A stretch of DNA of 7,152 bases from Treponema sp. GTDB lineage: Bacteria; Spirochaetota; Spirochaetia; Treponematales; Breznakiellaceae. Where the stretch lies: the NCBI GenBank assembly GCA_031259345.1, contig JAIRLQ010000445.1, positions 1-7,152 of the forward strand, given 5' to 3'. Positions within the stretch are counted from its first letter, which is position 1. Each line of letters starts with the position of its first letter. The notes beneath the pieces are model-generated. The model made no database searches, was not told where the DNA came from, and saw only the letters and a program-made list of their open reading frames with translations. Shown here one piece after another: positions 1 to 5,759 of the stretch. A program made the position numbers and the translations under genes.

Positions 1-30
1 GTTTCCCGCAGGGGCCGGCCAAAAAAATAA
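1..30 (+). CDS. Possible C-terminal end of an upstream gene (partial)
   Basis: Reading from base 1 gives nine codons (VSRRGRPKK), then TAA at 28-30 and an in-frame TAG at 31-33. A basic tail with tandem stops is what a gene end often looks like, and the hairpin cluster begins directly after it. The other two + frames are also open for a short distance, ending at 43 and 59, so the frame is not certain. Nothing can be said about function. The sequence left of the window would settle this. Confidence 0.3.
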   Translation, partial: VSRRGRPKK

Positions 31-33
31 TAG

Positions 34-65
34 AGTTGTTTAAAAACTTCAGTTTTTAAACAACT
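34..65. repeat. Inverted repeat 1, AT-rich hairpin
   Basis: Bases 34-48 and 51-65 are exact reverse complements (15 bp each), separated by TC. As RNA this would fold as a stem of about 14 bp (34-47 with 52-65) closed by a four-base UUCA loop. A-runs lie on both sides (21-27 and 72-78). No T-run follows on the + strand, so it is not a classical terminator for a left-hand gene. On the - strand the stem is followed by a T-rich stretch (complement of 21-30), so it could terminate leftward transcription. A protein-binding operator or a dispersed palindromic repeat are other readings. Confidence 0.75.
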
Positions 66-80
66 TCCGCTAAAAAAACA

Positions 81-101
81 GCAAAATGCGGGGCATTTTG
101 C
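81..101. repeat. Inverted repeat 2, short perfect hairpin
   Basis: Bases 81-89 (GCAAAATGC) and 93-101 (GCATTTTGC) are perfect reverse complements with a GGG loop. The hairpin sits between the other two inverted repeats, 15 bases after the first and one base before the third. It has no U-tract after it, so termination is unlikely. Its tight placement suggests that all three belong to one structured leader or one repeat element. Confidence 0.7.
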
Positions 102-102
102 A

Positions 103-141
103 GGACTTGTTCGGTAACCAACCGGGTTATTGAACAAGTCC
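103..141 (+). promoter_or_regulatory. Inverted repeat 3, long hairpin in the leader of the first gene
   Basis: Bases 103-119 pair with 125-141. Ten perfect pairs (GGACTTGTTC with GAACAAGTCC) are followed by two G-U wobbles and five more pairs, leaving a five-base loop at 120-124. The stem ends 10 bases before the Shine-Dalgarno site and 22 before the ATG, so if transcribed it lies in the 5' leader and could affect translation or mRNA stability. It matches no riboswitch class I know. It may instead be part of a dispersed palindromic repeat, because its arm core (TTGTT / AACAA) resembles that of inverted repeat 1. Function is inferred; the pairing is seen directly. Confidence 0.65.
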
Positions 142-151
142 AATACACAAT

Positions 152-157
152 AAGGAG
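152..157 (+). promoter_or_regulatory. Shine-Dalgarno site for the gene at 164
   Basis: AAGGAG lies six bases upstream of the ATG at 164. It fixes this start, which also gives a complete signal peptide at the protein N-terminus. It is outside the hairpin at 103-141, so the hairpin does not directly hide it. Confidence 0.8.
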
Positions 158-163
158 AGTTCC

Positions 164-1252
164 ATGACCTCAAGCAAATGGCGATATGTTGCGGCGCTCT
201 TGGTGATGCTTCCGGCGGTGTCCGCCCTGGCCCAGGACGGCCCGGGCAGGAAAATCGCCGTTCTTCCTTTTGGAGTTTTCCCCGGCGGGGAAAATCCCGT
301 GCTGGACCGGATTCTTTTTGAGGCTGTCGTGGCGGATGGCCGTTTTACGCCTTTACCCATATACTCCCCGGCCGCGGCGCCGGACCTGCCCCCGCAAAAA
401 AGCCAGGCGGCGGGCCTTAAATATGCCATAACCGCCCAGGTTTACCCCGGTGAAGACGCGGGCGGCGCGCATGCCCGCGTTTGGATTTGGGATACCGAAA
501 CGGGCGGCCTGGTTATTACGGACGAGATGGTGTACTACGATCCGGATGAGGCGCAGGATGTTATGAATGCGCTTGCCGCGTTCCTCCTTTCAAAAATCCC
601 CGAAGAGGCGGAAGCGCCGCCGCCTGAGGCTGTCCCTCCCCGGCCGGTTCCGGCTCCGGTTCTTGTCCGGCAGGAGGACGGGGAAACCCCTGCGGAAGAA
701 ACGCCTTCCCCGCCGCCGCTCTCGGGGCCGGGGGTTTTTTTCTCCGCGGCGTGGGCGCCTTTTCTGCCCGTTTACGGGCAGAAAGGGGCCGAGCTCGACC
801 GGTCCTTTAACCCGGCGGGGGGTATTTTTAAGGCGGGCGTTGTGCCGCTCCATTCGCGTGCCGGTTCTTTCGGCCTGGAGCTTGGCGTTACCTATAACTT
901 CCTGGGGGAAAACCCCAAGTGGGCGCTGCAGGCGGGGAGCCTTTTAAACGCGGGTCTTTCTTTTATTTATCTGGTTAGAATCAAAAACTCGTTGTTTGCG
1001 AAAGTTACGCTGGGCGGCGGCGCCGCTGTTCTGTTTGACGAATTCACTCCCTATTCAGGCGGTCCCTGGTCTCCGGCTAACCAGACCTTTGTGCCCAATG
1101 CCGCTGCCGGGCTTTCATTCATCATGCGTTTTGGTTATCATTTCTTTATCGATCTGGGGGGCGCTTTTACCATATACTTCCCCAAAGGCTTTCCGGAGCG
1201 CAGCCTGGGGCTTATTTCGCCGCGCGTTGGCTTTGGCTGGCAGGTAAATTAA
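164..1252 (+). CDS. Secreted protein with TolB/CsgG-like N-terminal segment and C-terminal beta-barrel-like domain
   Basis: This 362-aa protein begins with a signal peptide: a hydrophobic core at about residues 8-20 and an Ala-Leu-Ala cleavage site before Gln24. There is no lipobox. Residues 28-140 begin KIAVLPFGVF and then run through an 'identify, compare, grow' type alpha/beta pattern, as in TolB N-terminal, FlgT and CsgG-like domains, which usually act in the periplasm. Residues 145-190 are a Pro/Glu-rich linker. Residues 190-362 alternate aromatic, Gly and polar residues in amphipathic strands (for example FGLELGVTY and FFIDLGGAFTIYF), typical of a small outer-membrane barrel. The likely place is therefore the outer membrane with a periplasmic N-terminal part. 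The last residue is Asn, not the usual aromatic, which weakens the barrel call a little. No specific family or substrate is recognised. The gene is followed after 54 bases by the mutase on the same strand. Confidence 0.8.
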   Translation: MTSSKWRYVAALLVMLPAVSALAQDGPGRKIAVLPFGVFPGGENPVLDRILFEAVVADGRFTPLPIYSPAAAPDLPPQKSQAAGLKYAITAQVYPGEDAGGAHARVWIWDTETGGLVITDEMVYYDPDEAQDVMNALAAFLLSKIPEEAEAPPPEAVPPRPVPAPVLVRQEDGETPAEETPSPPPLSGPGVFFSAAWAPFLPVYGQKGAELDRSFNPAGGIFKAGVVPLHSRAGSFGLELGVTYNFLGENPKWALQAGSLLNAGLSFIYLVRIKNSLFAKVTLGGGAAVLFDEFTPYSGGPWSPANQTFVPNAAAGLSFIMRFGYHFFIDLGGAFTIYFPKGFPERSLGLISPRVGFGWQVN

Positions 1253-1295
1253 GGGGGGCGCGGTTGGCGTTACGTTAACCGGCGTCTGTTTATAT

Positions 1296-1301
1296 AAGGA
1301 G
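1296..1301 (+). promoter_or_regulatory. Shine-Dalgarno site for the phosphohexomutase
   Basis: AAGGAG lies five bases before the ATG at 1307 and supports that start. The 54-base gap from the previous stop shows no T-tract terminator, so read-through from the upstream gene is plausible. Confidence 0.75.
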
Positions 1302-1306
1302 AAACC

Positions 1307-3049
1307 ATGAATCAAAACGAGGTTGCCGCAAGGGCAAAGGATTATATCGCAAAAGAAAAGGATGCCGGTTTCCGCGCGGAAGTGGAAAAACTGCTTGAGG
1401 CGGGGGATTATAAAGAGCTGGAGGATCGCTTTTACCAAAACCTCGAATTCGGCACCGGGGGGCTTAGGGGGGTGATAGGCGGCGGCTATAACCGCATGAA
1501 TACGCTGGTGGTAAAAAGCGCTACCCAGGGGCTTGCCGGCTATCTGATTAAGGCTTTGCCGGAAAAGGCTAAGGCCGGAAAATTAAGCGCGGTTATTGCG
1601 TTTGACAGCCGCCACTATTCTGCGGAGTTTGCCGAGGCTTCGGCGCTGATTTTTGCGGCTAACGGCATTACGTGCAGCCTTTTTTCGGGGCTGCGTCCTA
1701 CGCCGGAATTGTCTTTTGCCATACGCCGCCTGGGCTGCGATACCGGCATCGTTATTACCGCAAGCCATAACCCGCCTAAATATAACGGGTACAAGGCGTA
1801 CTGGGGGTCGGGCGCCCAGGTTATCCCTCCCCACGACAAGGGGATTATAGACGAGGTAAATGCGGTTACCGAAATTAAAGAGATGGCCAGGGAAGAGGCC
1901 CTTGCAAAGGGGCTTTTGGTCATTATCGATAAAGAGATTGATGGGCCGTACCGTGAAATGGTAAAAAGCTGCCTTTTTAGGCCCGCTCTTATCAAAGAAA
2001 AGGCAAAAGAAGTTAAAATCGTCTATACTCCGCTTCACGGTACGGGGGCCTACCAGGTTGAGCCGGTGCTCGAGGGTCTTGGCTTAAAGGTGATTACGGT
2101 GCCGGAGCAGCGGGAGGGGAACGGCGATTTCCCCACCGTGGCTTTTCCCAATCCCGAGGAGGCGGCGGCGCTTGAAATGGCTATCAAGCTGGGTATAAAG
2201 GAAAGGGCCGATGTGGTTATGGCTACAGACCCGGATGCCGACCGTTTTGGCATTGCCGTGCCGGGGGCGGGTGCTGCGGGGGGAGGGGTTTTTACCTTGG
2301 TTACCGGGAACCAGATGGGGGCCCTTCTTGAGGACTATATTTTCCTTTCATTAAAGGAGCTGGGTAAAATGCCTGCCCGGCCTGCTATGGTCAATTCCAT
2401 TGTTACTACGGGGATGCAGAAAAAAATCGCCGAGTATTACGGCGCCCAATGTTTTGAGTGCCTTACCGGTTTTAAATGGATAGCCGATATCATGGAAAAA
2501 TGCGAGAAAGACGGCTCGGCTTCCATCGTGTTCGGTACCGAAGAGAGCTACGGCTATCTGGTGGAAAACGAGGTGCGGGACAAAGACGGGGTTTCCGCCG
2601 CTGCCCTTACCGCCGAAATGACTCTTTACTGGCGGAGCAAAAACAAGAGCCTTCTTGACCGGCTGAACGAGCTTTATGAAATCTGCGGTTATTGGGAGGA
2701 GATGGGTATTTCCAAATATTTCCAGGGGCCCGAGGGTCCTGTTACCATGAAGCGCATTATGGAGGAATACCGCAAAAATCCGCCTAAGTTCCTGGGGGGT
2801 ATCGAGGTGGTCCGGGTACGGGACATCCTTAACGGTGCGGACGGCCTCCCCCCCAGCGATGTGCTTCAGTTTTTCCTTAAAGACGGTACGGTGGTAAGCG
2901 CCCGCCCTTCGGGTACGGAGCCTAAAATCAAATTTTACGCGTCCTGCCACGCGGCCCTGGGAAAGGGCGGGCTTACGGAGGCCAAAGCCGAGGCGGGCAA
3001 AAAACTTGCGGCCATCAAAGATGATATCCGCGCGGTTATCGGTAACTGA
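1307..3049 (+). CDS. Phosphoglucomutase/phosphomannomutase (alpha-D-phosphohexomutase)
   Basis: This cytoplasmic enzyme interconverts hexose 1- and 6-phosphates, linking glycolysis to sugar-nucleotide and glycan synthesis. All four hallmark sites of the family are visible. The phosphoserine loop TASHNP has the catalytic serine at residue 153. The metal loop DPDADR is at 308-313. The sugar-specificity loop GTEESYG is at 410-416. The phosphate-binding loop RPSGTEPK is at 533-540. An early FGTGGLRG motif at 48-55 is also typical. The length of 580 aa matches the longer PgcA-type bacterial enzymes (about 575-580 aa) rather than the short ManB/GlmM forms of about 450 aa. The sequence alone does not tell glucose from mannose preference. 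A Gly/Ala-rich stretch (residues 319-328) sits just after the metal loop and is encoded by a G-run cluster. The gene is intact, with its stop overlapping the next start. Confidence 0.95.
   Translation: MNQNEVAARAKDYIAKEKDAGFRAEVEKLLEAGDYKELEDRFYQNLEFGTGGLRGVIGGGYNRMNTLVVKSATQGLAGYLIKALPEKAKAGKLSAVIAFDSRHYSAEFAEASALIFAANGITCSLFSGLRPTPELSFAIRRLGCDTGIVITASHNPPKYNGYKAYWGSGAQVIPPHDKGIIDEVNAVTEIKEMAREEALAKGLLVIIDKEIDGPYREMVKSCLFRPALIKEKAKEVKIVYTPLHGTGAYQVEPVLEGLGLKVITVPEQREGNGDFPTVAFPNPEEAAALEMAIKLGIKERADVVMATDPDADRFGIAVPGAGAAGGGVFTLVTGNQMGALLEDYIFLSLKELGKMPARPAMVNSIVTTGMQKKIAEYYGAQCFECLTGFKWIADIMEKCEKDGSASIVFGTEESYGYLVENEVRDKDGVSAAALTAEMTLYWRSKNKSLLDRLNELYEICGYWEEMGISKYFQGPEGPVTMKRIMEEYRKNPPKFLGGIEVVRVRDILNGADGLPPSDVLQFFLKDGTVVSARPSGTEPKIKFYASCHAALGKGGLTEAKAEAGKKLAAIKDDIRAVIGN
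2263..2288 (+). other. Four closely spaced G-runs (possible G-quadruplex motif) in the mutase gene
   Basis: G-runs of 5, 3, 6 and 4 are separated by C, TGCTGC and A, which fits the simple G3+ with loops of 1-7 rule. They encode the Gly/Ala-rich stretch at residues 319-327. The motif is visible directly. That it folds or matters is unproven, and GGG glycine codons are common across this window. Confidence 0.4.
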
Positions 3050-3633
3050 TGGGAAAGTACGACGAAATAAAACAGCGTTTTGCCGGCGGGGCTTTGTTTA
3101 CGGCTTTCGATCTGGAGACTACCGGGCTGGATCCGCAAAAAGACAAAATTGTCGAAATTGGGGCGGTCAAGTTTGACCGGCTGGGGATTACGGCGCGGTT
3201 TTCTGCTTTGGTAAATCCCGGTATCCCCATAGCGCCGGAAGCGTCAAAGGTGAACCACATTACCGATGCCATGCTTATAGGCGAGCCCGCAATCGAAGAA
3301 ACGCTGCCCGGCTTTATCCGCTTTATCGGAGACAGCATGCTTATAGCCCACAATGCCACTTTTGACTGCGGTTTTATCAATGCCGAATTAAAAAGGCTGT
3401 GCGGGGGGCAGGGCCTTTTGGCGGAAACGCCCTGGGTTCCGCCGTATCAAAGGCTTCCCGAAAGCAGGGTTATCGACACCTTGACCATGAGCCGGGATCT
3501 TGACCCGTCGCGCCAGACTCACAAGCTTCAGGATCTTGCCGCCGGCTACAATATACCCTCTGCCGCCGCCCACAGGGCGGAAGACGATGCCAGAGTCTGC
3601 ATGGAAATTTTTATCAGGCTATTGGGGGTTTAA
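3049..3633 (+). CDS. DEDDh 3'-5' exonuclease, DnaQ / Pol III epsilon type
   Basis: This 194-aa cytoplasmic protein is a single exonuclease domain that would remove nucleotides from DNA 3' ends using two metal ions. The five catalytic residues are all visible. Asp21 and Glu23 lie in FDLETTG (Exo I), Asp106 in HNATFD (Exo II), and His175 and Asp180 in HRAEDDA (Exo III, DEDDh type). There is no BRCT, UvrC or polymerase part. It could be the proofreading subunit of a DnaE polymerase or an epsilon-like nuclease in repair; sequence alone cannot choose, and the C-terminal region after the domain is short. The ATG shares its A with the mutase TGA stop (TGATG at 3047-3051), and no strong Shine-Dalgarno is seen, so translation is probably coupled to the upstream gene. 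Confidence 0.9.
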   Translation: MGKYDEIKQRFAGGALFTAFDLETTGLDPQKDKIVEIGAVKFDRLGITARFSALVNPGIPIAPEASKVNHITDAMLIGEPAIEETLPGFIRFIGDSMLIAHNATFDCGFINAELKRLCGGQGLLAETPWVPPYQRLPESRVIDTLTMSRDLDPSRQTHKLQDLAAGYNIPSAAAHRAEDDARVCMEIFIRLLGV

Positions 3634-3690
3634 AAAATAGTTTTAATTGTTTAAGTTTAAGTAAAGAGAAATTTAAAACAAGGAAGACAC
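3634..3690 (+). promoter_or_regulatory. AT-rich gap, possible promoter of the TRAP operon, with Shine-Dalgarno site
   Basis: This 57-base gap is strikingly AT-rich compared with the flanking genes and is the only sizeable break between the exonuclease and the transporter genes. TTGTTT at 3647-3652 is a fair -35 candidate, but the hexamer 17 bases further on (AATTTA) is a poor -10, so the exact promoter is uncertain. GTTTAA occurs twice in tandem (3649-3660). The Shine-Dalgarno site AAGGAAG at 3680-3686 precedes the ATG at 3691 by four bases. No terminator hairpin is evident, so read-through from upstream remains possible. Confidence 0.4.
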
Positions 3691-4671
3691 ATGAAACAAA
3701 TACGAAGATCATTGCCGGCGCTGCTGGCCGCCCCTATCCTTTTGGCTTCGTGTTCCATTAACAAGATGGCCATTAACGCTGTTTCCAATGCTTTGAGCGG
3801 CGCGGGGACAAATGAGGTGTTTTCGGGTGACCGTGATCCCCAACTGGTGGGTGACGCCCTCCCGTTTGCCATAAAAATGTACGAAGCTCTGCTGAAACAA
3901 AACCCAAATCATTCGGGTTTGCAGCTTACTACAGGGTCCCTTTTTATCATGTATGCCAATGCCTTTGTCCAGGGGCCGGCGGATATGCTCCCTGCGGTGA
4001 AATACGAAGAGCGGGAAGCCGCCAGGCTCAGGGCTAAAAACTTTTACCTTAGGGGCGCGGAAATTATCAACAAAGCCCTGGACAAAAAATATCCCGGCCT
4101 GAGTACCGCAACCGTTGCCGACGGCAGCATGGCGCCCCTTTTGGCCAAATGCAAAAAAGAGGATGTGCCTTTCCTGTACTGGAGCGTTGCCGGGGGGCTT
4201 TCGGCGTATTCTATTGATGTCTTTGACTTTGAGCGGGGCGCCCGGCTGCCGGAATTCGGTGAAATGATCGCCAGGGCTTACGAGCTTGACCCGGATTTTA
4301 ATAACGGCGCCCTGGACGAATTTTATATCCTTTATTACGCTTCTTTGCCCGAAATGATGGGCGGCGACAAAGAAAAGGCAAAAATCCACTTTGAGCGGGC
4401 GCTGGAAAAAACAGGCGGTAATTCCGCCGGGGCTTATGTGTCCTATGCCCAGACAGTGTGCGTCCCTGCCCGGGATTATGAGTCTTTTAAAGCCAACCTG
4501 GAAAAAGCCCTTGCCGTGGATGTCGATGCCGACGAAGGAACCCGGCTGGTAAATATCATCAATCAAAAAAAGGCACAATTCCTTTTGGACAACGCCTATA
4601 TTTACTTCTCGTTCCTTCCCCCGCCGGATGAATATGATAGTGAATATTACGACTACGAAGAGGAGTTTTAA
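3691..4671 (+). CDS. tatT: TatT-type TRAP-transporter-associated TPR lipoprotein
   Basis: This 326-aa lipoprotein belongs to the TatT family, first characterised as Tp0956 of Treponema pallidum. It is a helical protein with TPR-like repeats that associates with the binding protein of a TRAP transporter. The signal peptide ends in a clear lipobox, Leu-Ala-Ser before Cys21, so the mature protein should be lipid-anchored. The family signature lies at about residues 48-96, including the ALPFAIKMYEALL and FIMYANAFVQ segments. Helical repeats continue, with a recognisable TPR-like pair at about 219-278 (GDKEKAKIHFERALEK, then YESFKANLEKALAVD). The C-terminus (310-326) is an unusual acidic, Tyr-rich tail ending in three Glu and Phe. 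The binding protein follows after two bases and the permease after that, matching the T. pallidum gene order. Family assignment is from memory of its sequence pattern; the ligand is unknown. Confidence 0.88.
   Translation: MKQIRRSLPALLAAPILLASCSINKMAINAVSNALSGAGTNEVFSGDRDPQLVGDALPFAIKMYEALLKQNPNHSGLQLTTGSLFIMYANAFVQGPADMLPAVKYEEREAARLRAKNFYLRGAEIINKALDKKYPGLSTATVADGSMAPLLAKCKKEDVPFLYWSVAGGLSAYSIDVFDFERGARLPEFGEMIARAYELDPDFNNGALDEFYILYYASLPEMMGGDKEKAKIHFERALEKTGGNSAGAYVSYAQTVCVPARDYESFKANLEKALAVDVDADEGTRLVNIINQKKAQFLLDNAYIYFSFLPPPDEYDSEYYDYEEEF
4661..4665 (+). promoter_or_regulatory. Shine-Dalgarno site for the P subunit inside the end of tatT
   Basis: AGGAG lies within the final Glu codons of tatT, eight bases before the ATG at 4674. 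It selects this start over the in-frame ATG at 4692, which has no comparable site. The two genes are separated by only two bases, so they are surely co-transcribed and probably translationally coupled. Confidence 0.75.
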
Positions 4672-4673
4672 TT

Positions 4674-5750
4674 ATGAAAACCAATAAAATTATGAAATCC
4701 AAAGTTGCTTTCCTAAAAACCGGAGTTTTGGGAAAGCCTCTTATATTGGCCCTGTTCATCGCCACTCTGGCCTTAAACCCGGCCTTTGCCCAGCGCGGGG
4801 GCAGGTCATCCGGGGGCGCTGTCGAAGTAAAGCTAGCCTCTCCGCTGCCCCGCAGTTCCGCCTGGGGCGTAACCCTGGACAAGCTTGCCGCGGAATGGGA
4901 AAAGACAACCCGCGGGGAAGTGCGGATGCGGGTTATCCACGATGGTATGGAAGGCGGCGAAAGCCAAATGCTTAAATCCGTTTCGGCCAATAATATACAG
5001 GCGGCAATTTTTACCTCTTTTGGGCTGACGGCTGTGTGCCCCGCGGTAATGACCTTAAGCGTGCCTTTTTATATACAGGATAACAAGGAGCTTGATCTGG
5101 TGCTTAATGAAGTGCAGCCCATTTTGGAAAGACAGGTGGAAAAAACCGACTATTTTGTAATCGCCTGGTCAAGGGCGGATTGGGTTTACATTTTTTCCAA
5201 AGATCCGGTTTTTATTCCCGATGATTTACGCCGTATGAAGATTGCGACCAATGCGGAAGCCAAAGATTTAAACGCCGCTTTTACCGAAATGAATTTCCAG
5301 TTGGTAGAAACCGATCTTACCGATGTGGGAACCAAACTCAAAGCCGGCGCCATAAGCGCGCTTTACCAAAGCCCGGCGGCGGTTGCCCCTGCCCGGCTTC
5401 ACACTGATCTTAAAAATATGATGGATACCCCAATTGCGCCTTTTATGGGGGGCATCGTTATCAACAAGGTTACCTGGAACAGGATTAGTCCCCAAAACCA
5501 GAACGCCATACTCCGGGTTACCCGGCGCATTGCTTCGGAATTTGACAGCTCCATGGCAAAGACAGTCGCCAATGCCATAAGTACCATGACCAAGAGCGGC
5601 CTTGTCGTTAACCGCCTTAGCGCATCCCAAAAAAACGCCTGGCGCGATGACGTACAGCGTTCGACCCCAAAGCTTTTGGGAACCGCCTTTGACCGGGAAG
5701 TCTACCAGAAGATGGGCGAAATCCTGACAAAATACCGGGCAGGTAAATAG
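4674..5750 (+). CDS. tatP: TRAP transporter substrate-binding protein, DctP family (P subunit)
   Basis: This 358-aa periplasmic protein should capture the ligand and hand it to the QM permease. It has a Sec signal peptide with a basic start, a hydrophobic core at about 22-34 and an Ala-Phe-Ala cleavage site before Gln40. There is no cysteine there, so it should be soluble. DctP features follow: KLASPLP near 53-59; the GGE motif at 94-96; VPFYIQDNKELD at 130-141; and the segment DLRRMKIATN at 184-193. The last corresponds to the usual 'L-K-G-x-K-I-R' segment but has Ala191 in place of the conserved ligand-binding Arg. The ligand may therefore not be a simple carboxylate. Placement between tatT and the fused QM permease makes it the partner of both, homologous to Tp0957. 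The gene symbol follows that system and is tentative. Confidence 0.9.
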   Translation: MKTNKIMKSKVAFLKTGVLGKPLILALFIATLALNPAFAQRGGRSSGGAVEVKLASPLPRSSAWGVTLDKLAAEWEKTTRGEVRMRVIHDGMEGGESQMLKSVSANNIQAAIFTSFGLTAVCPAVMTLSVPFYIQDNKELDLVLNEVQPILERQVEKTDYFVIAWSRADWVYIFSKDPVFIPDDLRRMKIATNAEAKDLNAAFTEMNFQLVETDLTDVGTKLKAGAISALYQSPAAVAPARLHTDLKNMMDTPIAPFMGGIVINKVTWNRISPQNQNAILRVTRRIASEFDSSMAKTVANAISTMTKSGLVVNRLSASQKNAWRDDVQRSTPKLLGTAFDREVYQKMGEILTKYRAGK

Positions 5751-5759
5751 GCGGCATTT

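Noticed and set aside
34..101. Rho-independent terminator for the upstream gene
   Set aside because: Neither of the first two hairpins is followed by a T-run on the + strand; only the - strand reading of the first one comes close, and no leftward gene is seen in the window.
567..947. Arg/Pro-rich open frames on both strands inside the first gene
   Set aside because: Their extreme Arg content comes from reading GC-rich codons out of frame across the proline-rich linker; they look like no real protein.
1258..1286. Weak hairpin between the first gene and the mutase (GGTT with AACC plus partial GC pairing)
   Set aside because: The stem is only about five continuous pairs with an 11-base loop and no following T-run, so a terminator call is not supported.
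2351..2950. A 199-codon open frame on the - strand opposite the mutase
   Set aside because: The + strand here holds the conserved sugar and phosphate loops of the mutase. The antisense frame has no signature and no convincing start site.
3709..4578. A 289-codon open frame on the - strand opposite tatT
   Set aside because: It lies wholly opposite a gene with a lipobox, family signature and operon context, and its translation shows no recognisable motif. It is a by-product of codon bias.
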